Under the pieces are notes generated by a model. The model made no database searches. It had not been told where the DNA came from and saw only the letters and a list, made by a program, of their open reading frames with translations. A DNA stretch of 64,000 bases from Stentor coeruleus (taxonomy: Eukaryota > Ciliophora > Heterotrichea > Heterotrichida > Stentoridae): the NCBI GenBank assembly GCA_001970955.1, contig MPUH01000075.1, positions 54,936 through 118,935 on the forward strand, given 5' to 3'. Each line of letters starts with the position of its first letter. Positions within the stretch are counted from its first letter, which is position 1. Of the stretch, positions 29,745 to 40,758 are shown piece after piece. Made by a program: the position numbers and the translations under genes.

Positions 29745-30665
29745 ATGGGCTGCACAAATACTAAAAACAATTCAAATAGACAAAACTCGCCTTCATCTAT
29801 TAAGCATCGTGAGTTTAATAATACAAAAGTAATTCCATCTACTGATTCAATCGGCCTAGTTCCAAGTCTTTCTGACTATATTACCCTAGCTTATCTTGGT
29901 AGTGGAGGCTTTGCTGAGGTTATGGCATGTAAACATAAACCAAGTAAAAGCATAAGAGCCTTAAAAATAATATCTAAAAATCGGCTCGTTAATGAACAAT
30001 ACGATATTGGTGGCATTCTAAAAGAATGCATAATATTACAAAAATTAAATCATCCAAATATATTAAAATTCTATGAGTATTTCGCAGATGAAGATAATTA
30101 TTATCTAGTTACAGAGATGTGTAAAGGAGGAAGCTTATTTGGAAGATTAAGAAAAGTTAAATTTTTTTCTGAAGTCCAAGCCAAGAAAATAATTTTTCAA
30201 GTTTTTGAAGCTATTGAATATATTCATAGCCTTGGAATAGCTCATAGAGATTTAAAACCTGAAAATATATTGTTGCTAAATGATGACAGTTTTGAAGTAA
30301 AAATAGGAGATTTTGGTAACGCTTGCAATTTCTATAACATTTCTTCAATGAAAGGGTTATTTGGGTCAGCATATTATCTAGCTCCTGAAGTTTTTAAAGG
30401 GATATATAATGAAAAAGTTGATATATGGAGCTGTGGGATAATGCTTTATGCATTATTAACTGGGAATATACCTTATAATCCAGGTAGTTCAAATAATATT
30501 AAAAAACAAGTATTTGAGTCACCATTTCAGCTTACAAAAGAGTTTTCATATAGTTTTTCAAGCGAACTTGAGGATTTTATGGAAAAAATACTTAATATCA
30601 ACCCTGAAAAAAGACTTTCAGCAAGTGAAGCTTTGAAACACCCTTGGCTTGCTTGTGGATACTAA
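29745..30665 (+). CDS. MGC-type Ser/Thr protein kinase 3 of the array (no EF-hands)
   Basis: 306 aa. N-terminus MGCTNTKNNSNRQ (Gly2, Cys3, Thr6; the best match of the group to the classical MGxxxS/T myristoylation rule). Kinase motifs: LGSGGFAEV, Lys74, Glu94, HRDLKPEN Asp169 (Ala instead of Val before the His), GDFGNAC Asp189, FGSAYYLAPEV and YNEKVDIWSCG. Ends shortly after the last kinase helix (KHPWLACGY), so there is no regulatory tail. DFGNAC is shared with kinase 4, suggesting a sub-branch. Confidence 0.87.
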   Translation: MGCTNTKNNSNRQNSPSSIKHREFNNTKVIPSTDSIGLVPSLSDYITLAYLGSGGFAEVMACKHKPSKSIRALKIISKNRLVNEQYDIGGILKECIILQKLNHPNILKFYEYFADEDNYYLVTEMCKGGSLFGRLRKVKFFSEVQAKKIIFQVFEAIEYIHSLGIAHRDLKPENILLLNDDSFEVKIGDFGNACNFYNISSMKGLFGSAYYLAPEVFKGIYNEKVDIWSCGIMLYALLTGNIPYNPGSSNNIKKQVFESPFQLTKEFSYSFSSELEDFMEKILNINPEKRLSASEALKHPWLACGY

Positions 30666-31937
30666 AAAACAAGATGATAAAAGTATGAATGTTAATAAAA
30701 GAATGTAGATAATGGAAAGAGTATATTAGTTTATGTATAAAATGATGGATAATTTTTAATTTGGATTTTTATAGCAGAAACAGGATTTTAATAAAATTTT
30801 TTAATGATAGTTATTTTTGTATGAGCTTTTGGGTTATTTTTATTAGAAATTTCTGATTTGAGTGTATTTTTATTAGGAATTTAGTTTTTTTTATGTTTGG
30901 ACTAGTTTATTATAGTAAAAAATAAAAATATAATATTAATGATATTGTGTATAAGGAAATTTAGGGTGTTAGATCTAAAAGATATAATATGTGTTTAAAA
31001 TATATGAGGATATTGTGTAATTTAGGAAAAATCTACTTTTAAGGAATTGAAATAATATAGGAATAATATTCATTTTAGATTTAAATTTTTTACTATTTTA
31101 TTTAGAGTTTAAGATTATAAGGTGCTAAATAAAAATCAAATAAGCATTATTTTTGGGTTGTAGTCATCAATATTTAATATAATTTTTTTACATTGATTTC
31201 ATGATCCAATCAAAATAATATTCATTTTCCACTAATATGATTATATATTATCATGACATAATCGAATGAATTTATGATTTAACTAATAGTTTTAGATTTT
31301 TTTTCTTTTAAAAAAATTGAATTTGCCGGGGAATTCCTATTAGTCATTAATATATTTATAAACTTTTATTATACTTGCAAATAAATTGATATTCTAAACT
31401 TGTTATAAAATAAATTATTCTTGTATAGCAACTACGTTTCCATAAAAAAAATATTTTATATGCAAAATCTGAACAAAGCCGTTAAATCATAACGATATTT
31501 TGATTATCATGATATAAAGTTTATAATCACTATAGAATAAACTATAACTTTTCCAACTAAAAAAATCCTTTATACGTTTATAAATTTCCATCTATAATTC
31601 AAATCAAAATCGTAAGAAACTATACATTTAAAATTTTAATCTATTCTCTTAATAAACAGCACAACATAATCTGATTAACAATATAATCTTTATATACTTA
31701 ATTTAAAAGCTTATTTTCCAAATCATCATATGATTTCTATACATAAACACAAATTTTATATATAACTTTCACAAAACTTTTACAAAGCTTTGACAATATT
31801 TCTTATCTTCTCTTTTATTACAAATAATTACTAGTTTAAATATAAAAAATAATCATAAAACCCTAGTATTAATATTCTAAATATAACTATAATATATATT
31901 TAATTTACATTTAATATGACTTATAATAATAATAATA
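30666..31937. other. Long spacer between kinases 3 and 4
   Basis: About 1.3 kb, very AT-rich, no gene or clear repeat. Mostly A/T, with C dominating G in the last 300 bases. Confidence 0.5.
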
Positions 31938-32849
31938 ATGGGTTGCATCAGTATCAAAAACAAATCTAAGAAGTCGAAAGAAAATAAGTGTCTTGAATCA
32001 AAAACAAGTAGAATAATTCCTCTAAATAGTGAAGAAACATATACATCTCAACTATCTGATTATATTACCATAGAATTCCTCGGTGCTGGAAGTTTCGCTG
32101 AAGTGCTGACAAGTAAGCATATTCCATCACAGACATACAGAGCACTAAAAATCATAACAAAAAGCAGACTGGCTGATCAGCATATCAACGAACAAGATAC
32201 CTTGAAAGAAATCTCTATCTTACAAAAACTCAATCATGATAAAATTTTGAATTTTTACGAATCGTTTGAAGACGAAACCTGCTTTTATATAGCAACAGAG
32301 TTATGTAAAGGAAACACTTTATACAATAAACTTAAAAAGCAAGGAAAACTTCAAGAGCCAGTTGCAAAAAACATTATGCTTCAAATGCTTCAAGCAGTTG
32401 ATTACATTCATAGTCAAGGAATTGTTCATAGAGATTTAAAACCTGAGAATATTCTAATGAATTCTGGAGACTCAGATGATATAAAAATTGCTGATTTTGG
32501 CAATGCTTGTGAATTAAATACTAGTAAAGGTATTGAAGGATGTTTTGGGTCGCTTTATTATTTAGCTCCTGAAGTCTTTGATGGGAAGTACAATGAAAAA
32601 GTTGATATTTGGAGCTGTGGGATTATAGCTTATGTACTTGCCACAGGACAGCCTCCATTTTTTGATGGAAACGGGACTAATATTAAGGAAATAGTCCAAA
32701 GTTTAAACTTTGAGGAAATTAAAAAAAATATTCGAGGATACTCAGATGATTTCACAGAGCTATTATGCCGAATGCTCGACATTAACCCTGAAAATCGTAT
32801 CTCTGCAAACGAAGCACAAAAACATCCTTGGTTTAGTCCTCAACACTAA
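31938..32849 (+). CDS. MGC-type Ser/Thr protein kinase 4 of the array (no EF-hands)
   Basis: 303 aa. N-terminus MGCISIKNKSKKSKENK (Gly2, Cys3, polybasic). Kinase motifs: LGAGSFAEV, Lys71, Glu91, HRDLKPEN Asp166, ADFGNAC Asp186, FGSLYYLAPEV and YNEKVDIWSCG. Ends at KHPWFSPQH. The LSDYITIEFLGAG entry is nearly shared with kinases 3, 5 and 7, placing these four together. The next kinase, on the opposite strand, ends only 268 bp away. Confidence 0.87.
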   Translation: MGCISIKNKSKKSKENKCLESKTSRIIPLNSEETYTSQLSDYITIEFLGAGSFAEVLTSKHIPSQTYRALKIITKSRLADQHINEQDTLKEISILQKLNHDKILNFYESFEDETCFYIATELCKGNTLYNKLKKQGKLQEPVAKNIMLQMLQAVDYIHSQGIVHRDLKPENILMNSGDSDDIKIADFGNACELNTSKGIEGCFGSLYYLAPEVFDGKYNEKVDIWSCGIIAYVLATGQPPFFDGNGTNIKEIVQSLNFEEIKKNIRGYSDDFTELLCRMLDINPENRISANEAQKHPWFSPQH

Positions 32850-33117
32850 AACTAAAAATGACTGTATTACACAATTATAATTAATGCAACGTTTTTTATA
32901 AAAACCTTCAATTTTAATATCAATAAAAATTTCTTCATTTCTCCTTTATTCATTATCCTCACCCATATCTTTAAAACCTCATAAAAATCCTAACTTTCAA
33001 TTTTTTAAAATAAAATTTCCACAAATCTTACTTTTTTCTTTAACCTAAATCAATCTGTCCCATTTTTTACAGGTATATATAAAATAATTACTTACACACT
33101 TTTATCCCAAAAATACT

Positions 33118-34029
33118 CTAACTTGCTTTGTTAAACCAAGCATGTTTTCTAGCTTTTTCAGCAGTAATTCTTTTATTCGGATCAGTTTCCAGCATTTGTT
33201 TTATAAGATCCTGTACTTCACAGCTCATCTGTGAGATTTTTTCAATTATCTCACTACTTGTTATTGTTTTTATTTTCTCTTTTAACTCATCAGATGTATT
33301 TCCTGCATAAGGATAACACCCAGTTAGCATAATTACTGCTAAAATCCCACAACTCCAAATATCAGCTTTTTCATTATAATTCTCATTTAGAACTTCTGGT
33401 GCTAAATAATACAATGAGCCACAGCAATTGTTTAATGTCTGATTTGGTTTTAAATGTGTTGAGCATCCAAAATCAGCGATTTTTATGTTGTTAGTTGATG
33501 AATCTGTCAATAAAATGTTTTCTAGCTTAATATCTCGATGTACTATATTTTTACTATGCAAATACTCTACAGCGTCTAAGACTTGTTTCATAAACTCAGC
33601 TGTCATTGTTTCAGGAAACTTATGTAATTTCCTAAGTCTTTCGTTTAAGCTTCCACCTTGACAGAGTTCTGTTATAATATAGAAACTTAAATTATCTTCA
33701 AGCATTTCATAATACTTGATGATATTTTGATGATTTAGTTTCTCTAAAATAAAAGTTTCCCTAAGAGCTTCTCCTGACTTTATGTCGTTATAGCTGAATT
33801 TATTTTTTCTTACAATTTTTAATGCTCGACATGATGCTGAAGGTATATGCCGAGCAGAAAGGACCTCTCCATAAGCTCCAGCTCCAAGAAAAGACACAGA
33901 AACATAGTCTGATAGGTGAGATGTATGAGTTTTTTCCGCAACTGCAGATCTTAATTGTATAGATGATGTCTTTATTGAACTAATTTTCTTTGAAGATATA
34001 TGATGATTCTTAGCCACTGCGCACCCCAT
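33118..34029 (-). CDS. MGC-type Ser/Thr protein kinase 5 of the array (inverted, no EF-hands)
   Basis: 303 aa, the same length as kinase 4 but on the opposite strand, so the pair is convergent. N-terminus MGCAVAKNHHISSKK. Kinase motifs: LGAGAYGEV, Lys71, Glu91, HRDIKLEN Asp166, ADFGCSTH Asp186 (the only member with Cys after DFG), CCGSLYYLAPEV and YNEKADIWSCG. Ends KHAWFNKAS. Catalytic residues are complete. It probably arose by an inverted duplication of a kinase-4-like copy. Confidence 0.87.
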   Translation of the reverse strand: MGCAVAKNHHISSKKISSIKTSSIQLRSAVAEKTHTSHLSDYVSVSFLGAGAYGEVLSARHIPSASCRALKIVRKNKFSYNDIKSGEALRETFILEKLNHQNIIKYYEMLEDNLSFYIITELCQGGSLNERLRKLHKFPETMTAEFMKQVLDAVEYLHSKNIVHRDIKLENILLTDSSTNNIKIADFGCSTHLKPNQTLNNCCGSLYYLAPEVLNENYNEKADIWSCGILAVIMLTGCYPYAGNTSDELKEKIKTITSSEIIEKISQMSCEVQDLIKQMLETDPNKRITAEKARKHAWFNKAS

Positions 34030-36322
34030 ATTTATTACGATGCAAAAACTTTTAAATTTAGAAATGATATGGATTTCTGACTTCCTGATGATAGGGATTA
34101 AGGCATATGAAGAGATTTGAGGAAAATCCTTGCAAAAAAAAAAATTTACTTGAGTAGGGGCGTTTCAAAGCTGAAGTGTAAAACTATAAAAAATGGAAGA
34201 CTATTAATATTAGGATTTTGGGTAATATAGCAAGGGGATAAGGAATACTTAAACTATAGTATAATAATTAAAAGGCTGCTATTTTATAGTTTAAGCATTT
34301 CCTAAATGCCAATCATTACTATAAGATCATAAAAGCATTATCTTTATATATTATAATCTATTTATTTCCATATATATTATATAAACTCTAATTGGAAGAA
34401 TATATTTGACCATGCTAAATAATTTATTTCTCTTTTATCAGCTTCTTATATACAAGTTGATCGATACTTAAAACTATTGATCTCTAACTTTCTCTCTGTA
34501 GCTAAAACTTTTCTAAATAAAATATTCCTTTGACGATTACTCCAAAAAACAAATAATAGCATAAACTTGAACATAACTTAAAAGAATAACATTACGCATT
34601 CGCCTATTGAGAGATAAAGTGGCATAATTATATTACAACAAATCATTATAAACAACTTTGTAAAAAAAACCCAAAAAATTAACCATAAATAAGTCTTTCT
34701 AAAGAACATAATTCTCATAGTCTGTCCTTTATAAATCCCTTTCTTTGTACTGCAGACTATAAAATTCTTATTTTATTATCTTTAACCCTATATCATCTAT
34801 CAAAAAAACATAATAATTCTTAAGAAAAGCTATAATTTGTTTTTTTATATCAAAAGTTACTTATTAATATAAAAAAAACTATGGATTTACCTAGATTATA
34901 TACTCATATGTTTAATAGTTCACTTTTTATATACTAGTCCTACTATATGAAAAAAATATTTATCCCTGTGATGAAATTTATTCAAAATAGCTAAATACTC
35001 TCAGCAATCAGGTATAAATATCGTCAATAATATACATAATAAACCTTTGATATTATATATCGATTCTATATCAGAAGGGTCTTAAATAATAAAAGATTTC
35101 CATTATTCCTAATTATTTTTTATTATATTAGCCTAAAATATACTTAAAAAAACTATTGGAAATACTTGAAGATTTTATTATATAAACAGTTCTGAGAAAA
35201 TTCTATTTACAAGATATTTAGTTATAAGATTTTGAGTTTTATGCATGATTTTTTTTTGTATTTGTTATAAACAAGTTTTATTGTTTTCTTTTTAATGTTG
35301 AGCTATTAGTGAGTTATTGTATAAAATAGACAAATTTTATGGATAATACTTTATAGTTTTATTGTATAATATATAAATGTAAATTTGCAAGTTTTTATGT
35401 TAAAAAAGGCTTTTGGTATAAGAATAATTTCAATTTTTCTATAAAGAAATAATTTGGTAATATTTTAAAAGAGGATTATAAGCATTTTTATCATGGGAAC
35501 TATAATTAAGATATTTTTTTGGGGAATGATTGCTTTGATATAATTTAGTGAAATTCTTATAAGATTTGGTATTGGTTATTTTTTTCATAAACTATTATTG
35601 CAATAGTAATAGGTATTTAACTGATAAGAATTATATTGTAAAGATTGCTTTAACAAATTCATCTTAGAATATGTCATGCATATTTTTANTCATCTTAGAA
35701 TATGTCATGCATATTTTTAATTTTAATTTTATTGTAACTTCATTTGCATACTATTTCTTAATGATATTGTAATTTATGCAAATCGAATTCAGTTAAAAAG
35801 CATCAGTTATGATTTTTTTCCATAGTAGTTTTTTGATAAACATAGCTAGGAATGCAATGCTAATAAGCCTAATAAGCTACACTTAAAAATGTAAAATTTT
35901 CAGTAAAGTAAACTTCATGAAGTTTATTATTATATTTTTATGATAAGTTTATAAGATCTATTAAATTATATAAATACAACTTTTAATAAAGTAGAGGTTC
36001 ATTATTTATTTTAACCTGTTTATTATCATAATACTTTTTCTTTTATACATGCAACATTTTTTCTTTTTGGTATTTGTTCAAGTAAAACCTAATTTAATCT
36101 AATCACAAGTTTCTAATGTAAAAATCCAATTCAACCAAAGTAAATTAATCATAAAAAATACACAAAAAAAAAGTATTTTCATAAAATATTCTATAATTAT
36201 CTTACTTTCAAACTTTTATAAAATTTTCATCAAACTAAGCCTCATCTCTCAATAAAAATTATAACAAACATTACTATAAAATCACATAAACTCCACAAGC
36301 ATATTATCTGCTCTTAATAATT
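34030..36322. other. Longest spacer in the window, inside the kinase array
   Basis: About 2.3 kb of A/T-dominated sequence with no recognisable gene; no kinase motif remnants were found on reading both strands. Contains the N junction at 35689. The last 250 bases are C-rich and G-poor before the kinase 6 start. Confidence 0.5.
35659..35719. repeat. 30-bp direct repeat flanking a single N (contig join)
   Basis: 35659-35688 and 35690-35719 are identical, separated by the N at 35689. Same signature as the junctions at 731 and 14907. Confidence 0.8.
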
Positions 36323-37762
36323 ATGGGTTGTGGTTTATTTAAATCAAAGTCAGAACATTCAAAGACGCTTTATCAGCGAAAAACAAACATTTCTTTAACC
36401 CCAGCTATTTTTTTAAGAGCATGTAGTATGCCTAATCTTGAATTTTACACTTTTATTAAGACAATTGGAAAAGGAACTTTTTCTGAAGTATACCTTACAG
36501 AATATTTTCCTATTGGGCAGAAACGAGCACTTAAGTCAATAAAAAAACTTCCATTAACTAGTTCTCAACTTAGTGAAGAATATAAAGTTGCTGAAATGCA
36601 GATTTTAAGGCAACTTGACCACCCAAATATTATAAAATGTTTTGAGATTTTCGAAGATTGCGACAACTTTTACTTAGCTTTAGAGTATTGTGAAGGGGGC
36701 AGTTTAATGAAGAAATTAAAAGAAAATGTGGTTTTTACTGAGAAACAGGCTGCGGAAATAATTGATCAGATACTATCAGGTGTAGCTTATATACATCAGA
36801 AAAATCTTATACACAGAGATTTAAAGCTTGAAAACATTCTACTACAATCTAATGAGGAACTAGATGTGAAAATTGCAGATTTTGGAAGTGCAAGTGTACA
36901 AGATTTAGAAAAAGGTAACAGAGGAGTTTATGGCACAGATTATTATTTAGCTCCTGAAGTTTTGAACGAAATGTATAATGAAAAATCTGATATTTGGAGC
37001 TGTGGGATTATTTTATGCTGTTTAGTTACAGGTTTGCCACCATATTCTGGAAAAAACTCTAAGGATGTTAGAAAGCAAATTGTTGCAAACCCTTTTCAAG
37101 CCAATACTCAAACTTTACCTAAAAAAACCTTGTTGCTTGTAGATTTTGCGTCTAAGCTTTTGGAAATTAATTCTAATGACAGAATATCAGCAAAAAAAGC
37201 TTTAGAACACCCTTGGTTATTGTTGAACAGAAAGAAAAAATCTGATTCAAGTTTTTTGTGTATAAATTATAACACTTTTTCAAAAAACAAACTAGTTCAA
37301 GGGGTTCTGATGTACATAATTACATGTTTAGTTAAAAGTAAAAATCTTTCTAGTCTCTCAGAAGCATTTAGAGAAATAGACAACAACAGAAATGGTAAAA
37401 TCGAAAAAGAAGAGCTAGAAAGCGAACTCCGCAAAACACATCCATACAAAAAGTCTCAGGAAATCACAGAAAAAATCTTTGAAGAATATGACCTAAACCA
37501 AAGTAACGCAATTGAATTTACAGAGTTCCTTATGGCTTTTGAAGATCATAAACATCTTTTATCCCAGAATCTAATCATCGCAGCATTTGAAAGGTTTGAT
37601 AAAGATCATGATGGAAAAATATTCCTAAATGATATAGAAAAATTAATAGGTCCAATTGATATAAATGATGAAGAAAATATAATCGTAAGAAATAACTTGG
37701 GTTTAGGAAAAGCTATTGATAGAAATGAGTTTATTGAACTTATTAACAAACTTATGTGTTAA
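36323..37762 (+). CDS. MGC-type calcium-dependent protein kinase (CDPK) 6 of the array
   Basis: A 479-aa protein. N-terminus MGCGLFKSKSEHSK. Kinase domain about 42-300: IGKGTFSEV, Lys71, Glu91, HRDLKLEN Asp166, ADFGSAS Asp187, GTDYYLAPEV. A CDPK-type junction follows (NKLVQGVLMYIITCL), then EF-hand loops at 353-364 (DNNRNGKIEKEE), 390-401 (DLNQSNAIEFTE) and 426-437 (DKDHDGKIFLND, ending in Asp rather than Glu). A fourth hand near 459-470 has lost its ligands. Expected to be autoinhibited and activated by calcium at a membrane. Same length and EF positions as kinase 8. Confidence 0.9.
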   Translation: MGCGLFKSKSEHSKTLYQRKTNISLTPAIFLRACSMPNLEFYTFIKTIGKGTFSEVYLTEYFPIGQKRALKSIKKLPLTSSQLSEEYKVAEMQILRQLDHPNIIKCFEIFEDCDNFYLALEYCEGGSLMKKLKENVVFTEKQAAEIIDQILSGVAYIHQKNLIHRDLKLENILLQSNEELDVKIADFGSASVQDLEKGNRGVYGTDYYLAPEVLNEMYNEKSDIWSCGIILCCLVTGLPPYSGKNSKDVRKQIVANPFQANTQTLPKKTLLLVDFASKLLEINSNDRISAKKALEHPWLLLNRKKKSDSSFLCINYNTFSKNKLVQGVLMYIITCLVKSKNLSSLSEAFREIDNNRNGKIEKEELESELRKTHPYKKSQEITEKIFEEYDLNQSNAIEFTEFLMAFEDHKHLLSQNLIIAAFERFDKDHDGKIFLNDIEKLIGPIDINDEENIIVRNNLGLGKAIDRNEFIELINKLMC

Positions 37763-39318
37763 ATTATAAGTTAAATGTTTTATAGAAATATGATACATAA
37801 GAAATTAGAGGTATTTGGTAATTAATAGAGAAAATGTTAAGGAATATGTGGTGTAAAAGGATAGGAAATTATGGGAATGAGTTGTTGGATGAAGGTATAT
37901 AATTTTATTGATTTTTTTATGTTGATTATAGGATTGTTATGTTTAAATATATGAATTTTGGATATGATGATAAGATTTAGGTTTTTTTTATAATGTGCAG
38001 ATTTTAGATATTTATATTGAGGCTTTGGTGATGTAGATGCATAGCTTAAGGGAAATAAATTGTGATTTTATATGATTCATAATATTATTGGGTTATATAT
38101 TTTAGAAAATGTATAGTAAAATTTAAGCTAAGTAATTGTGAACATATAAAATTATAGTATGATAAGAATGTAATAAAGTATTATTGGAATTTTTGCTGTA
38201 TATAGAAAAATTATCATATCAGAATATATAGATAAGGTTATACTTAAGATATGTATATCATAAATTTTGGTATATTTTATTACAAACTTTAGATTTGTAT
38301 TGATAACAAGATAGGTAAAATATTGATTTTAGGATGCAAATAAAATTAAAATAATCATAAAATATTTTACATTTATTACTTAAAACAATATAATAAAAGC
38401 TAAACCGATTATTACAAATAATTTCTGTAATTAATAATACCTAAAAGAAAACAAAATATTTTTCATTACATTAGAACTATATATACAACAAAAATAATCT
38501 ATTTAAAAATGTACTTATTATCTTTATATGCCTTCAAAAAAATGATCTTAATACAAAATTATTCCCTTTATAATAGGCTTATAAGGTGTTCTTTTATAGT
38601 AAAATTATAAACTAAAGATACATAATCCCTTTAAATAAACTAACTTTATTATTTTAACTAAGAAAGCTATAAATAAACCAAAAATTAAATTACAAAATCT
38701 GCACAATTTTCCAATATCATATACATGCCAAATCCTTTTAAAACTTAATCTAAGAACCCTTTAAAAAACAAAACTATAAAATCTGTATATATATATCAAA
38801 AACAGCACCTATAATATAAAAAAATCATACACTAAACTTATTTTCATTTTGGCATTTATAAATACATATTCTAAGATATATTTTAAAAGTTTAGATTATC
38901 CTAATCTAATTATATAATACCATACAATATATTAAACATATTTATACTTAAACTATACAATAAAACCAGAAACTTTACAAGAAGCGCTTGTCTTAAAAAA
39001 ATTAAAGAGATTTATATAGAAAAAGATATAAGAAAAAAGTTTCTATAGGGTTGTGAGTTTTATGTATAAAAGAATGATCCGATTACAATTAGATGAAAGG
39101 CTTAAGGATTTTGGTTTGGATTTTTAGACCAAAATTTGGAATTTTTTTTTCATTTACTATGTGCTTAGAGTAAATATAACTTGCTTTTCTTGCTTAAAGT
39201 CAAAGAGGATTTATGGATTTCGTAAATTCGAAGGAAGGCATTATTAAATTTATTATGTTAAACATATATTTCTCGGCCATTTATCTTATTACAAGCCAGA
39301 AAAAAGTTTCTGGTTATA
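37763..39318. other. Long spacer between kinases 6 and 7
   Basis: About 1.56 kb of AT-rich DNA, no gene seen. G-rich to about 38060 and C-rich with little G across 38370-38960. Confidence 0.5.
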
Positions 39319-40242
39319 ATGGGTTGCGTTAATGTTAAAAAACAAACGAAACTCAGAATGAAAGTCACACCTTCCTCCACAGTTGTGACTGACAATTCTC
39401 GTAGGTCAAGCTACGAGCTCCCATCACCCAGCCCATCCGACTATGAGCCTCTCTCATTTCTCGGTGCAGGGGGTTTTGCTGAGGTGACAGCATGCAAGCA
39501 TATTCGAACCAAATCAATCAAGGCACAAAAGAAAATCCCAAAGTCTAAACTTAAACCTTATCATCTACACCAATCAAAAAAGCCAAAAGAAGTTCATATA
39601 CTCGAATCATTAGATCATCCAAACATAGTAAGTTTTTTCGAGTATTTTGAGGACAGAGAAAATTATTATCTTATAACAGAAATCTGTAAAGGAAATAGCC
39701 TTTATAGTAATCTTATCAAATCAGGTAAATTTTCTGAAAAGAAAGTTAAAGAGTCTATGTTTCAAGTACTTCAAGCAGTTGAGTATTTACATGATAAGAA
39801 AATTGTTCATAGAGATATAAAGCCTGAGAATGTTTTATTAACTTCATCAAATGGTTCACATGTAAAACTGTCTGATTTTGGTAGTGCTGATGAAATTGGG
39901 GTTAATAAAAAACTTTTTGGAGGATTTGGGTCTGTGTTTTACTTAGCTCCTGAAGTTATTATTGGTGAATATAATGAAAAAGTAGATATTTGGAGCTGTG
40001 GGGTTATGATGTGGGTTTTACTTACTGGAAAGCAACCTTATATTGAGAAAGATGCGAAAACAATAAAGGAAAGAATTGTTCAGAGACCTTTACAGCCTTG
40101 TCAAATTGAACTTGGGGGACTGTCTTGTGATGGTTTGGATTTCATGAAGAAAATGTTGGAGGTTGATTCTGAGAAGAGAATTTCAGCTACGGAAGCTTTG
40201 GAACATAAGTGGTTTGAAGATTGTAGGAAGAAATATGAATAA
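39319..40242 (+). CDS. MGC-type Ser/Thr protein kinase 7 of the array (no EF-hands)
   Basis: 307 aa. N-terminus MGCVNVKKQTKLRMK (Gly2, Cys3, polybasic). Kinase motifs: LGAGGFAEV; the ATP-Lys strand reads KAQKKI where sisters read RALKII, but Lys71 itself is kept. Glu91, HRDIKPEN Asp166, SDFGSAD Asp186, FGSVFYLAPEV and YNEKVDIWSCG follow. Short acidic/basic C-terminus. The first 150 bases use noticeably more G/C-ending codons than neighbouring genes. Catalytically complete. Confidence 0.86.
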   Translation: MGCVNVKKQTKLRMKVTPSSTVVTDNSRRSSYELPSPSPSDYEPLSFLGAGGFAEVTACKHIRTKSIKAQKKIPKSKLKPYHLHQSKKPKEVHILESLDHPNIVSFFEYFEDRENYYLITEICKGNSLYSNLIKSGKFSEKKVKESMFQVLQAVEYLHDKKIVHRDIKPENVLLTSSNGSHVKLSDFGSADEIGVNKKLFGGFGSVFYLAPEVIIGEYNEKVDIWSCGVMMWVLLTGKQPYIEKDAKTIKERIVQRPLQPCQIELGGLSCDGLDFMKKMLEVDSEKRISATEALEHKWFEDCRKKYE

Positions 40243-40758
40243 TTCCTTGGTTGATATATTATAATAATGGAATAATGATAATTTGTGAAGAGTTTGTTTT
40301 AGGATAGGTTTATATAGTATGGGAATATGAGAGATGTTTGATAAGGATTTGGGAGTTTAGGTTTAAAGGTTTATGTATTGATAAGTTTAAGATTTTATGT
40401 TAGGGTTAAGATTTAGAGTTTAAATGAAAAAAAGAAGTTTTGGATGGATTTTTTATGTGTTTATATAAAGAATTATTGGATAATAAGTGTTTTTGGATTT
40501 GAAGTTAAAAAAAATATTGGATTTATAAGGATTTTAACTTGGGAGATGATTTATATAATGAGGTTTATAATGTCGGATAAAAATGCTTGATTTACTATAA
40601 AAATAACTGTATGTAAGATTAATAGTAAATAATTTAAATTAATATATTTGAATATTATCATATAAATCATTAATAATCTTCATATAATTTCTTATTATTA
40701 TATCTCTATCATAGTCATAAAAAAGCCATTTCTATTAAAAATTAGACTATCTTTAAAT
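40243..40758. other. Convergent spacer between kinases 7 and 8
   Basis: No gene. G-rich and C-poor from 40243 to about 40600, then C-rich towards the kinase 8 stop. Confidence 0.55.
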
